DNA of 64,000 bases from Heterodera schachtii (Eukaryota > Nematoda > Chromadorea > Rhabditida > Heteroderidae), in NCBI GenBank assembly GCA_023374025.1, contig SIJG01000002.1, forward strand, positions 3,479,626 through 3,543,625. The letters run 5' to 3'. The position numbers and the translations under genes are program-made. Positions within the stretch are counted from its first letter, which is position 1, and each line of letters opens with the position of its first letter. The notes under the pieces were generated by a model, which was not told the DNA's origin, did no database searches, and saw nothing but the letters and a program-made list of their open reading frames with translations. Positions 1-12,300 of the stretch are shown here, piece by piece.

Positions 1-328
1 GGCAAAATCGATTTTTTAATGTAATGATTCACCGATTTTTGCTCAAATGCCTCGTTCGGTCTCAAGAAATATGTAAAAGAATAGTTTTGTTAATTACGGC
101 CTTTCGTCTTGCACCCGCTCACCACATTCCAATTAGCAATTAATCACTTAAATTGGGAGAGTATTCGATGCTTTTCACATGGAATGATTAGCAAAGTGTG
201 GACAAATATCGTAATACTAATCCTTTGTCCAGAAACAGATCAATTATCCCAAAGCCCAAATCGAGAGTGTCCCACTCGCTCTTGAGCATTTCCATTTTCC
301 ATTGCTATTGTCCCCAAAAGTTGTCCCA
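1..328. other. intergenic, no gene seen
   Basis: I see no convincing coding region, RNA gene or repeat in these bases. The stretch is AT-rich and leads to the small reading frame that starts at 329. Confidence 0.5.
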
Positions 329-505
329 ATGGACCGCCGCCACCAATCTGCTGATTATTCTGACAGCATTAAACGACAATTGATCAATGAGTGTGCCGAG
401 ATGGAGGAGCAAATTAGCCAACTTTACGAACGGAGAATTAAGCAGGAAAAGCAACTTGCGGAAAAAGATGAGATAAAAAAACGGCTGGAGAGCGACCTTT
501 ATTAG
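329..505 (+). CDS. small coiled-coil protein, hypothetical
   Basis: An open frame of 58 codons from ATG at 329 to TAG at 503-505. It is rich in Glu, Lys, Gln and Arg and has a heptad-like pattern over nearly its whole length, so a single amphipathic coiled coil is likely. No signal peptide or membrane segment is visible. Its composition is close to the two-exon coiled-coil frame at 1349-2016, and the two may be relatives or pieces of one gene. I do not recognise a family. It could also be a fragment of a longer coiled-coil gene whose other exons lie left of the window. Confidence 0.35.
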   Translation: MDRRHQSADYSDSIKRQLINECAEMEEQISQLYERRIKQEKQLAEKDEIKKRLESDLY

Positions 506-752
506 CAAAATGCACCATATTTCAAGAAATTTTTTTGGCAGGGTTCCTCGGCACGCCATTTGACCTCCAATTCAGTGGGATGTTGAATTGTCCTTAAAAA
601 TCAATTTCCATTTTGTTATGCTTCATTTGTCAGGGTTTTAAGACGTCATTATAATAAATTGTATCATTTTCTCAAATTGCACAGAGAAAAAAGCACTGTT
701 CAAATTAGGTGTTTCCGTTAATCCGGCATTTTGCCTCACGAAAAAATTCAAA
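506..752. other. intergenic, no gene seen
   Basis: AT-rich sequence between the first small frame and the left end of the long inverted repeat. Nothing recognisable. Confidence 0.5.
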
Positions 753-1194
753 AACAAATCACAAAGGCAAAACAATTAAATCCACATTACAAATGTAACG
801 TTTCTTATATGTACATTTGCACGCAGATCAAATGCCCTCAAATGCTGGTTCTCATTTCATCAAAGAACTCACTTTTTCATAAATAGTTTTTAGTTTTTAC
901 GAATAAATGCGGGCGAGGGAAATCCTTTCCTTTGTTAACAAAAGTTTATCATTTTTAATTTAAATGATAAATGTTGTACTAGCTCATGCTTTATTGGACC
1001 TGCTCTAACCGGGAGTGGGATTGGTGTTGGCATTCTCAAAACGCAGAAAGTTTTCCGCTTATTAGGCACCCTTCAAAATTCCCAACATTTCTCTGCGTGC
1101 CTTATTTTACCGATCTCTCTCAACTCTCTGTCTTTTTTATAGAGTTGTACGGGACCTGGACTTGGTATTGAAAAAAACGCACAAATGAGTATCA

Positions 1195-1320
1195 AAGTCC
1201 CGGTTTCGACCGGAACCGGGACTAGTCCCGGTTTTTTCCCGGTTCTCCTAGCCAAAAAGTCCCGGGTTTTCAACCCGAAAAGTCCCGGTCCCGGTTTTTC
1301 TCAAATTCCCGGTCTGCATA
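1195..1320. repeat. CCCGGT-rich short inverted repeats
   Basis: Many copies of AGTCCCGGT and its complement ACCGGGACT within 125 bp can fold on themselves. The same block is present in inverted orientation at about 2461-2585 in the other arm of the long palindrome. It looks like a small degenerate mobile element carried inside each arm. Confidence 0.6.
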
Positions 1321-1348
1321 AATCTACTTTTTTAAGCACACTATAAAA

Positions 1349-2016
1349 ATGTCGGAACCCAGTAAAGATGAACAATTGGCCAAATTAACAAAGGATCGAA
1401 TAAGAATCAGGGAACACGTGGAAGAACTTTGGGAAGAAGATGCAATTAGGGAGACATTGTTTGAAAAGAAAGACAAAACGATCAAAGACATGGAAACGAC
1501 CAACAGAGAAACGAAGGCAAAAGTGGAACTAAAAGTGTGCCAATGGAGGTGTAGTTGTGCATTAAGAATCAAAATTCGTGCAATCAAATTATTCACCATT
1601 TCCAGTGATTGGACAGTGCCATCGCCGGTGTTTCGTTGTCAGTTTTGCGCTCCTCATCAGTTAAAATTCCGCCGGCTCATCAAAACATTTCCGCCAGCGG
1701 TAAGTTTGGAATGCCCTAAATTTGGCACAATCCTCACATAAAAAAAGTCTTAGTCTCAAGGCCTGAGGTCAGGTTTGAGCATTGTCTATGGTCCAATCTC
1801 GGTCTCGAAAGGATAGATAAAATATCCAGAGCAAAGAAAAAACCTGAAGAGCGGCGGGGGAGGGATAATAAAATTCAAAAAGAATTACTCATTAATTTCA
1901 CTAATTGACCTATTAATTTTCAGGACCAAATGATCAAACAGTTGGAAGAGAGAATTATGGAAAAAGAAGCGGAGGAAAAGTGCCGAATTTGTCTCAAGCA
2001 CGAGTTGGAAGGGTGA
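1349..2016 (+). CDS. small coiled-coil protein, two exons
   Basis: Model: exons 1349-1534 and 1924-2016, phase-0 intron GTGTGC...TTTTCAG. The predicted 92-residue protein is almost entirely charged coiled coil. It ends with CRICLKHELEG, which looks like the first Cys pair of a RING finger cut off by a stop; that similarity is only suggestive. The first exon lies in the left arm of the long inverted repeat, and its beginning (ATG and about 16 codons) is copied in the right arm, where the rest is deleted. The second exon lies in the unique centre. I do not recognise a family. Confidence 0.4.
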
Positions 2017-3149
2017 TTTGAATTAATCACTTTCAATTATTTTTTTGAAAAAATTCAGCACTATATACATCCTTGATTGGCTCCGTTAAATTTGACTTAT
2101 TCATTTCTCGAAAGAATTATCAGCCGGTTTTTGGCACAATTTCAAACATTTATAATGTTGCCTTATTTTGTCTCATATATAATCTCTTTCCTTACGTTTT
2201 GTTTTTGTCTAACTAATTTATCATACCTGACCTCAGGCCTTGAGACTAAGACTTTTTTATGTGAGGATTGTGCCAAATTTAGGGCATTCCAAACTTACCG
2301 CTGGCGGAAATGTTTTGATGAGCCGACGGAATTTTAACTGATGAGGAGGGCAAAACTGACAACGAAACACCGGCGATGGTACTTTTGTTAATTTGGACAA
2401 TTGTTCATCTTTACTGGGTTCCGACATTTTTATAGTGTGCTTAAAAAAGTAGATTTATGCAGACCGGGAATTTGAGAAAAACCGGGACCGGGACTTTTCG
2501 GGTTGAAAACCCGGGACTTTTTGGCTAGGAGAACCGGGAAAAAACCGGGACTAGTCCCGGTTCCGGTCGAAACCGGGACTTTGATACTCATTTGTGCGTT
2601 TTTTTCAATACCAAGTCCAGGTCCCGTACAACTCTATAAAAAAGACAGAGAGTTGAGAGAGATCGGTAAAATAAGGCACGCAGAGAAATGTTGGGAATTT
2701 TGAAGGGTGCCTAATAAGCGGAAAACTTTCTGCGTTTTGAGAATGCCAACACCAATCCCACTCCCGGTTAGAGCAGGTCCAATAAAGCATGAGCTAGTAC
2801 AACATTTATTATTTAAATTAAAAATGATAAACTTTTGTTAACAAAGGAAAGGATTTCCCTCGCCCGCATTTATTCGTAAAAACTAAAAACTATTTATGAA
2901 AAAGTGAGTTCTTTGATGAAATGAGAACCAGCATTTGAGGGCATTTGATCTGCGTGCAAATGTACATTTAAGAAATGTTACATTTGTAATGAAATGCGTG
3001 CCGGGATTTAATTGTTTTGCCTTTGTGATTTGTTAAAAAACCAGGGGGGGGGACCCGATTCCGATCAAAAATATTTTTGTTCATTGCATTTTTTAACTTC
3101 GGGAGCCGTGGGGAAAAAACTTTTAGCCATTTTGCCAAATTTTTAAAGG

Positions 3150-3367
3150 ATCGAGCGGAGCGCAGGAAGGAACAACGCAAAAAAGGGGCGCGGGAAGCCG
3201 AACAGCAGCAGGTAGCACAGGCGCAGACGCAAAAGGCGAAGGAGCAAAGACAGACGCAACAGCCACAAAAGCCGAGAGAAGTCGAGCAGCAGCAAACGCC
3301 ACAGACACAGCAGCAGCCCAAGAAGGCGAAGGAGGACGAACAACAGCAACAGGCAGCGCAAAATTGA
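3150..3367 (+). CDS. possible terminal exon, Q/K/E-rich low-complexity tail
   Basis: A frame open from 3077 has no ATG but could begin as an exon after the acceptor ...TTTTTAAAG at about 3141-3149. It encodes about 72 residues dominated by Gln, Lys, Glu, Ala and Pro and ends with TGA at 3365-3367. It may be the last exon of a gene whose earlier exons were separated by the inverted repeat just upstream, or a chance open frame in CAG-rich sequence. No domain is recognised. Confidence 0.3.
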
Positions 3368-3960
3368 TGTTGTGTGATGAGACATTTAAGCGTTTTTGAG
3401 TTGTATAAATTGTTGTTGGTTGCATATGTTTTCCCGAAAAAAAAATCCTATTGGTTAAAAATATTGTTGATAGTTCATGCCTTTGATGAATCGCTTTTGT
3501 CGAATAAATTGAATTTTGTCGAAAATTTAGTTATTGAATCCTGGGGTTCAAAATGGGCAGAATCATATCGCACCATCAAATGAAATCTCAATACAAATTT
3601 TCAAAATTCCCATAAAAATTTTTTGGAAAATTATACCACAAAAAAGACAGAGTAAAAACAAAAAATTCGCCGCCAGATAAAATTTTCTTAAAAATTCACG
3701 GTCACGAAAACCGTGAATTTCACGAATTTTGGATCACGGTCACGATTCACCGTACCAATTCACGGTCAAGAGGTCAATTTACGGTCACGTTTCACAGGTT
3801 TTTCAGTCACGGCGCTCCTCTACTATTTTCACTCATTTTTCTAACTCATCACTTCTGATGTAAAAGTCCCAAAACCAAACAAATTAAATGTTTCCAAAAG
3901 AAAAAAAAACAAGAAATAAATGTGAGCAGCAATTATCAGATAAATTTCCTAATTTGATTA
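3368..3960. repeat. non-coding, with CACGGTCACG direct and inverted repeats
   Basis: No gene is supported. Between about 3693 and 3815 the motif TTCACGGTCACG and its complement CGTGAAT recur several times, giving a small self-complementary block of mobile-element type. The rest is AT-rich. Confidence 0.5.
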
Positions 3961-4698
3961 AATCCAAAACATAACAGTGTTCAAAGCCTTCCAATTTTCA
4001 ATCTTCCATCGAATCGCAGCCGCCTCCCCAATTTGGCATCGCTTTAGTATCCAGCGTTTATCCCTTTCTCCTTCATCCGCCTTTGTCAGTGTCAGCTTTT
4101 CTTTGGTCTGCTTGTTCACTAATGTAAAAGGCTCCACCAATTCGAAGTTTGAATTGAATTTTTGTAGCCGACAGAAGTGGTGGCACGGATAAATTTCTAA
4201 ACAATGGGAAACGAATAAAATATTGAAATGTTTATGAAAATGTGGCGTTTACTGACTTCTCTGAAATTGTTGACCCAATCGAAGTCCCGTTGTGCGTTGT
4301 CAATACAACGCAATTTCGGCTCACATCCCAAATCGGCGGCAGGTCCTCATTTTGTTGATTAACAACATTAATGCCTAAATTTGTGCCCATTCTCCAAATT
4401 TGTTTGTTGGAGTGGAGAAATGTGAGCACAGAATGGTTAATGTACCTGAAAGAAAATGATTTTATTTCTAATACTTTTGATTTTTAAATTACGATATGTG
4501 AAGGTTCTTAAAGCGAAATGTGTTAGGCAGTGGACAGTCGGGCAACGGAAACCCAGTAAAGCGTTCAATATTATTGACGACAAATAATTTTTGCACTTCG
4601 GTGATATCTTTGAAAAGTTCGATTGGCTCCAAATTGGGCACATTAGTGCTCTTACATGGTGCCAAAACAAACAAATAAAATTGATCACCTAAAAATAT
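3961..4698 (-). pseudogene. degenerate F-box-like/cyst-nematode family gene, C-terminal part
   Basis: Three blocks on the minus strand match, in order, the C-terminal part of a large family I know from Globodera and Heterodera, often annotated with an F-box: about 4698-4494, then about 4446-4232, then about 4175-3961. The first two join through a clean intron (donor GTAATT, acceptor TTTCAG, phase 2) around FRFKNLHIS/YINHSVLTFL. The third carries the late family motif NFELVEPFTLVNKQ followed by LTL and RWILKRCQI. The N-terminal F-box part is not visible. The middle block loses family similarity after the residues PPIWD and runs into a stop. I take it as a decayed copy. Family assignment is from memory of motif order, not a search. 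Confidence 0.5.
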
Positions 4699-4739
4699 AG
4701 AATGAAAACCGTGATAAAAAAATGAAATAAATTTCAAAT

Positions 4740-5145
4740 GTTATTAACAGGTGGGTTATAATATGTACGTAGCAGGGGTGGGACACTCTCGCCTCTGGCC
4801 AACAAGAAGAAATTTCCAATGTCGATTTTTCCTTCAAATTTAGGTTAGGGGCCCGGGATTAGACGGTGGTGCGATTGAAAATGTTACACAGAATGAATAC
4901 TGTAAATAAAAAATGAAATAAAACAATGTTAAAAAGTTCACAGGTAAATTATATGTAATGTAAAATGTCGGGCCAGGTCCCTTCACTCATTTGCGCTTAA
5001 AATGCCAAACACAAATTAATTTGCAACCAAAAATGTTTAGACTGTATTCAAAGGCGTAAAGCCATTTTAGAGGGGTGCCGGTCGCCACCAGCAGAGGGAG
5101 AAAAAACGCATTTTTTAATAATGTAGATATTTTCGAAATGATCAA
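4740..5145. other. intergenic, no gene seen
   Basis: AT-rich sequence with one hAT-terminus-like string CAGGGGTGGGAC at 4773 but no partner terminus or target duplication found. Nothing else recognisable. Confidence 0.4.
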
Positions 5146-5153
5146 TATTGATG

Positions 5154-5482
5154 CGGACTCGCTCAGTTGGGCGCCAGCACTTTTCTGGCTATAGCTTTTT
5201 TCGTTGTCATATTCGAAAGCCCTAAGTGTCTTCTATCAGTTTGCAAAATTCTGAAAAATTTCGTTGAGGTTCAAAAAAGTTATCCAAATTTTCCACCTTT
5301 TTGTCCATAAATTTGTTCAAAATTGAAAAATTTTTTTGGAAATTTTGCAGGCTATTATGTAGAGCATCTGAAGAGCTCTCGAATGGTACCAAGATTGTTG
5401 GATTTGGATAACAAATAAAAAAAGTTATGGTGGAAAAACGTGTGCTGGCGCCCAACCGTGCGCGCGCAACTGAGGTAAACCG
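5154..5482. mobile_element. foldback element, copy 1
   Basis: Inverted repeat with arms starting CGGACTCGCTCAGTTG on the left and, in complement, CGGTTTACCTCAGTTG on the right, then GGGCGCCAGCAC in both. The inner part has the core shared by the family: TATTCGAAAGCCCTAAG, then TCTATCAGTTTGCAAAATT on one arm and the inverted version on the other. An 8-bp direct repeat TATTGATG flanks it at 5146-5153 and 5483-5490, so it looks like a real insertion. Confidence 0.75.
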
Positions 5483-5490
5483 TATTGATG

Positions 5491-6335
5491 TATATCGACA
5501 AAAAAAAATTGTTAAAAATTTGGCAGATATTTTTTCTAGGCTTAACGAATGCGCTAATCACGAATTTGAACTCAGATTGTGAAAGATCATTGATTTGTCT
5601 ATAATTTTCATCAAGTAGGTATTTGTTTTTTTTATTTAAGGAAATTAATCGGTCGTAAGCAATTCATATACCGATGTTGTAGAGCTCAAAAAGAGCTTTT
5701 GAATGAGCTAATGAATGTTTGGAAAAGTCAATTAACGATTTTTTGAAATTTAATTATTGTTTCTTCGGAGTCTGGAGTTCGAATCCGCTAAGCTGCGGGT
5801 TATTTTTTCAAACAACGGAAAAATGCTTTTTTCTATTCCTTCCCGTCTCTTTTCTTCTTTCTTGTTCTTTTCTCACTTTCTCTTTCCACGTCTTGGCTTC
5901 TCTATCACTCTCTTTGCCCTCTGACCTTAATCCTTTCAATTTTTTTTCCTAAATCAATAAATCTCTTATATTCCCATTCTCTCTAATTTATATTGGATCT
6001 TTTCCTTTTCGTCTTCTTTGTTTCTTTTCTCTCCCGCTCTCTGCATTTTCCTTCCGCTATCTCTCTGGCGTTGTGTCTATTCCATTTCTCATGCTATCCA
6101 ATGAATTTTGACTTTCTTTTCGCCAGAAGCAACAAAAATTTCTCCATGCCTCCGTCCATGCTTTTCATTTTCACCTTTTTCACTGTTTCATTTTCTCCCA
6201 TTTTGCCCCACTCTTTTGCACAATTTATTTACTCTGCTTCTTTTCCCCCCATTTTCAGTGCTATTTTCACAAAAGCCTTTCTCTCGTCTCACTGCATCAA
6301 ATTCAGACCGACCTCTTAAAAACGGATGTAAAATT
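5491..6335. promoter_or_regulatory. 5' flank of nurf-1, pyrimidine-rich
   Basis: From about 5820 to 6300 the plus strand is strongly C/T-rich. This is common upstream of nematode genes and at trans-splice sites. ATTTTCAG at 6251-6258 is a good candidate acceptor for a spliced leader, 77 bases before the ATG at 6336. Around 5660-5715 the string GAGCTCAAAAAGAGCTTTTGA looks like a decayed copy of the foldback core. No coding exon is supported. Confidence 0.35.
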
Positions 6336-9300
6336 ATGCCACCTCCAGCGAAGCGAGGCAAGCAGTACAACCACAACAACATCAACAGCAGCAGCAGCCA
6401 AAGACAACAACAAATTGCAAATGACAGGCTGCAACATCAACAATATTACGAAAATGTTGGTTTATACCTTTTTTTCTGATTTAGATTTTTAGTTAAATAC
6501 TTAAAAATGTATAATTTTTAGTTATTTTGTTTATCACAGATTTTAAACTTTATTACTTTCTTTTTTAATTTTTTTTTTAAATTCAATTTGAGTAAAATAT
6601 TTATTTAGTTAAGGCACTTAAAGTACCCCGAATATGCATATACCATGACTTTTGCATGTGCATAAACCATGGTTTACAGTGTAAAAAAATCATACCGTGA
6701 TCCATGATGTTTGGTGTCTTAAACTGAGCCCCCGGAAATTTGAATTACAATTCGACATGCATTACAGGACCACATAAAAAAATTTTTGGGGTTGTCAAAT
6801 TACCGTTTTGTACAAGTCTTACAATATTCCCTCCGGCATTTTGACTCTTATTTTCAAATTTCCTATATCCACCCCATCCCCCCCCCCAAGAAAACCGTCC
6901 AATTTCTATTGCTTTAATTGTTCCAAATCCTCTCATCATCATCATCATTGTCCAAACAGGTGTCAACACCGGCCAGCGCTGTGCGCGGCGGACGAGGCCG
7001 TGGCCGTCGTCGGGGCAGACGCGCCGGCACCGGCCGAGGCGGTGGCGTTGCCGGCTCTGCTGTTCGCATTCTACGCCAAACAAACGGCATCATAACACGG
7101 GCTGATGGCGGCGGAATTGTCAACAATTGGGCGCACGAAATGCCGACGGTCAGTGGCGGCGGTGGTCGGCGACAACGTGCCGGCTCGCGAGGCAGACCGC
7201 GCGCGTCACGCGCAATTGCCGGCAGGGTCAGTCGGTGGAAGGACGACTCGGCGTCGGTGGCCAGCAGCAGCGGGTACGATTTGGCATTCTTTGGTTTCAA
7301 TCAAACATTTTTCAATGTGAGGTCGGTCGCAAATTTTTGAAATTTTCTTAAAAACCTATGTGCCGCGGAAGAAAAGTATTTTTAGTAGATTTTTCGAAAA
7401 ACGAGCCATTTTTTAATATTAAAAAACGGTAGAATTTTCCAGAAAATTGCTAATTCCATAAAAATCTTTAATTTTTAATTTCATGAATAACGGAAAAACC
7501 CAGAAAATTGGGGCCAATTTTCAGTTATTTGTGGAAATTATCGGATTAGAATTTATTTTTGCAGTAGAAGAGGTGGCCGTCCACCGCGACAACAGTCGTC
7601 GACTTCGGCGTCCGCGGCGGGGAGGCCAAAACGGCCATGGGAAGGCAGCGAAGACGAGGAGGACGAACTGAGCAAACGCTACGGATTCGGGCGCAGCTTT
7701 CTGTTCTCCGAGGAGGAGGAAGACGAAGAGGAGGAGGAGGAGGACGAAGGGATGGGAAGTGGTCAGTGTGTTCAATTATTTGGGGCGAAATAAAAATTCT
7801 CAAACTTGAAAGTATTATTTTTCATAAGCAAATCGTTTTTTCGGGTTGTTTTTGGATGAAAAATGGGAATTCGAATGGACTTTTGGGAACATTTTCAAAT
7901 TTTAACTATATTTGTTTACTAAAATTGCTCAAAATTTATGAGATATTTTAAATGCAGACAATTAGTACAAAATGTTCCATTTTTTGGATTTAAACCTTGA
8001 AACTTGGAAGGAATGAATCCCATAGGGAAACCTTTAAACTGAAAATGGAAATTCGAATGATCGTTTGGGAACATTTTATTGTTTTTAATTATATTTACGA
8101 AAATTGCTAAATTTTCAAAGATATTTTTTTTTTTAAATACAGACAATTAGGCCCAAATGTTCCATTTTTGGAGTTTTTTTTAACTAAATATCACCATTTT
8201 TGGATTTTTGAATTATTTCCATCATTACCCACACAGATCAGACCGATTTGGACACTGATGATGACCGCGGTGGTAGTGAAGCGAAGGCGCTTCCATCCTC
8301 TGCCGCTGTTCCTCCCTCGGCCTCCTCTCCGTTTGGCCCATTTTCGTCGCTGGACGACGAGGACGACGACATGGAGGAGGAGCTCCTGGCCCAACTGTCG
8401 CCTGACCAAATACCACCGCTCGTCCTCAGCGACTCCAGCGTGGACTTGCTCATCTACAAGGAACATTTGATGGACACGCTCGAGGTGACGGGAGGGGCCG
8501 GGGTGGTTGGTCCGGGATTTCTTACCATGAATTGCATGCCCAACAAGTTGACAATTTTCGGTAATCCCGGAATTTAAATCCAAATCCAACAAAAATCGAA
8601 ATTATTCCGAAAAATTTTGACCCTTGTTCGAGTTTGGGTTCGGGTTCGACTTCACATATTTTCGCCTATTCTCAAATACGGTTTCACAAAATTACGTTTT
8701 CTTTCCATGGCAATGCTTTTTCAAAAAAGTTGATTTATTACAGGTTTACGAAGTGCTGTTAAATTACGGGTCTGTTCTCCAACTGTCGCCCTTCCTTTTT
8801 GAAGATTTTTGTGCCGCAATACGTTCCCCAAAACAGGTACAAATATTTAAAAAAAAAATTGAATTAAATTCCGTTTTTCCGTCCATTTCAGTCCCTTTTG
8901 CTCTGTGAGATTCATCTCGCCTTCCTGCGCCTCTTTTTTCGCGAGGAGGACAGTGAACACACAATTTTCGCGGCAACAGAGACCACCGTTTCCGTCAACA
9001 TTCTCATCCAACTGATGGACTCGATGAGTTTTGCCGAGGTTATTTTTACGTTTTAATCGTTATTTTTTGCTAAATTGAAATTTTTTAAAGTCGGATTTTT
9101 TATGTAAAGTTGGACGTGTTTTGGCGTTTAGGAACTCAAAAAAAATGTGATTTAAAGACTTTTCGCACTAACTCAATAACTTCCCAATGAAAAATTGTGA
9201 AAAAAGCCTTAGAAAATCTACAAATTTAAACTGGGATTTTCGTTTTAATTTTGTTTAAATTTGGAGTTTTATCAATATTCGGTAAGTCTAATGATAATAT

Positions 9301-12300
9301 GGGAGATACTTTGATATTTTTTGGATTAAAGCGAAAACCCTGACTCAATGCCGTAAACCCGGTTCAAAGAAACAAAAAGAAGTATAACACTTTCTGTCCC
9401 CCAATTGTAAGGTGTTGCGCCATTACGTGGAAAGTGACGCCCATTTCCCTGCCGATGTGCTGCACATTTTGCAGCACAGCAACTACCCATTTGTGGAGCT
9501 GGACAAGCGGTTACGTGTGCTGAAATGGATGTGCGAACGCTTCTTCCAATTCGATTTGATCAAACGCATTGTGGGCGGAACGCACAAAACCGTGGTTTGT
9601 TTGTTAAAAACCTAAATCTGGCAAATTCCCCACTCATTTCACACATAAAAAATGCCAATGATATAGAAAGCGATGGAGTTTTAAAAGGACTTTTCCGTCC
9701 ACATTTTCTACTGTTCCGAAATTATAAAATTTTTCAACCAACGATTCCATAGTAAAAGTGCCAACAAAAAACATTACTGCCATCTGCAATACCTCTGACT
9801 CACTTTTTAAATGATTTTTTCAATTTTTACATTTTATAAAATGTATTCCTTTGGCAATTCTAAAAATACAAAAAATTCATTGTTTTCTCGCTTCGATTTT
9901 CAGCATGACGAGCAGTGCCGCAGCTGTGGCAAAGCGGGTGGTGGCTTCGGCAAACTGTTGGCATGCGCCGAGTGCGAGGCGGTCTACCACGTGCACTGTG
10001 ACGCGGACTTGGTGCCCGGACCGACACCGCCACCACAAGCACCACCACCAAACCCACAATTGGTGCCGTCCTCCGCCTCTGACCCGACGACGGCAACATC
10101 GAACGGCGGTGGTGGTGCTGTTCCAACAGCTGCAGCAACTCCCGTGGCGGCAGAGGACGACCCGAACTGGCGCTGTCCGTTGTGCCGAATTTATGTATGT
10201 CAACCGACAGATCCGTAACCAAAAAACGGGTTATTAAATCGGAATGTGTGGACTTGTACCAAACAAAATGCCCATTTTGGCAGTTTTGGGTCAAATTTTG
10301 AAAAACGGTATTTCCACCGCTACAACGACTAAAAAGAAGTTTCTAATTTTTATTTTTTTCAAATATTCTTTCAAAATTGGCAACTTCTTGTTTAGGTGTC
10401 AGGCATCACTGATGAAAACTGTTTGCTGCCCGGACAGATCAATCATCGCAATCTGAGACGCATAATGCCGGTCGGCAAGGACAGGCACGGCCGTCTCTAC
10501 TGGTTCATGGTGCGGCGCATTTTTGTGTGAGTTATTTGGGAAAAATCTGCCCTCGAATTTTTGCAATATTTTTTCAAAAATTGCTAACACTAGGCGGTGC
10601 CTGTCGGATTTATCAATATTTTTAAATGGACCCAAAAACCATCAAATTCGCTCATTTTTGGGTATTATTTTAACTGGGTTTTCTTCTTTCGCGTCACGTC
10701 TGACCGTAATTTTTGCCCTTCAGCCAGGAGCCACAGTCTGGCGAGCTGTACTACTACTCCACATTGCCCCAACTGTTCGACCTGATCAACCACTTGGACC
10801 CGCACCGGTTTGAGCGACGTCTGTGCCGTCGGCTTGGCGACCTGTTGCCCTCCGTGGCGATGCAAATGCATGCAACGCTCGAGCTGACGGACCAGCGGTG
10901 GCGCCTGCGCTGTGCGGCGGCAAAAGTGCCAGAGCACTGTCCGAGCAGGCCGTACTTGCACTCGGACAACGGTAGGGGACGGTCCTCGGAGAAAATATTG
11001 GGGGTGGAAAATATTTCCTTGAATTATTTGTAGTTCCATGAAACGTTTGAATTCCAGTCCGGGAATCTTTTATTTCAATTCAAAATCACATTTTTAGGGG
11101 GTAGTCGAGAGACATTTCGAAAACTAGGACAATATGGCTTTCCATTAAGCGCCGACCTAATGGTTTTTATTTTTAAAATGATTTATTTTGTAAGTGCATC
11201 GAATGTCCCGAATTCTCGGCACTGTGCTGATGGAGGAGCATTCGCACGACAACAAAACTGAACAACAGCAACAGAAGCAGCAATTTGGTGGTGCAAAAAA
11301 AGAAAGCGACGCTTTCGACGCCACCACCGCCATGGACACAACCGAAACACCAACAAATGGGGGAGGCAAAGGGCAGCCGAAGAGGGAACACGACGACGAG
11401 GGCGGCGATGCTCTTCAAATCGGTTCAGTTTAATTGGTTAATGGATAAATTTATTGGCATTATGCTGCTTGAAGATGATGGCTCTGCTGCTGCTGAGAGT
11501 GTTGATGCTGTTCTCCTTCATAATGGTGGCGGAAATGAAGAGGACGAGGAGGATGAAGACGGAAAAAAGATTGACGTGACCTCTTCCACAAACGACGCCG
11601 GCGGCGGCGGTGCCAATGCCAACAACAACAACAATGAGCTGTTGCAAATGGTCAAAACGTTGTTGTGCATCAAAGACGGCCATTTGGTGGCCACCTTTTG
11701 GAGTGCGGGAATGACCGGTAAAAGGCCGTTTAAATATGTTCAAAAATGAGGGATATTTTGCCGGAGGCATTTCACCCACCGCCCCAACTGCTTTTTTTAT
11801 TCAGAAGTTCAACTGCTGGACTACTGCAGCTATTTTGTGGACATTAAGCCACCGCCAGAGGAACTGCTGGCGCGGGAGGGCGTCCCGTCGCCCGGGGCGC
11901 GCACGGCGGACGACTTTTGGTGGTGGCGGACACTGCCGCACGAGGTCTTTTGCATTAAAAATAATAAAAATGGCATTTAATATTTTGTTTTTTTTTGTAC
12001 GATGATACAAAAAAGTAAATAAATCCGACAATGTTTTTAATTTTTAGGAAATTAAAAAAAAACAAATAAGTAAATTGAAATTTTCATAAATTTTGCTACA
12101 AGAATTAATTGAAATTATCCATTTCTTTAAAAATTCAATTGAAATTGCTGTTTTCACAGATTGACCTGCTCGAGGAGCTCAACCGCCGGCTGAACCGCGG
12201 CTTTCGCCTGGGCTTCTCCGACGGTGTCTATTTGCAATATGTGAACCACTACAGTGCCAACCCGGACCTGTGCCGAAGCGCCGCGGCGCGCAAAATGGAG

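Larger units (their letters stand above)
753..3035. repeat. long inverted repeat (palindrome), about 2.3 kb
   Basis: The left arm (about 753-1776) reappears as reverse complement in the right arm (about 2229-3035), leaving a unique centre of about 450 bp. The arms agree almost base for base over long stretches: 66-codon and 61-codon frames at 1073-1273 and 986-1171 recur exactly on the other strand at 2503-2703 and 2605-2790. The right arm lacks about 220 bp that the left arm has (about 1399-1616), which is most of the first exon of the small coiled-coil gene. I could not find a target-site duplication at the outer ends. It is either an inverted duplication of a genic segment or a large foldback element. 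Confidence 0.9.

Noticed and set aside
986..2790. Identical 61- and 66-codon frames on opposite strands
   Set aside because: They are copies within the two arms of the inverted repeat, not separate genes.
4773..4800. CAGGGGTGGGAC as a hAT terminus
   Set aside because: No inverted partner and no repeat of the flanking GTACGTAG was found.
5767..5780. GAGTTCGAATCCGC, similar to a tRNA B box
   Set aside because: The flanking bases do not pair as a T stem, and no matching acceptor stem or anticodon arm is found.
8191..8592. 133-codon minus-strand frame opposite nurf-1 exon 4
   Set aside because: Shadow of the real exon, whose plus-strand frame has phase continuity and DDT similarity.
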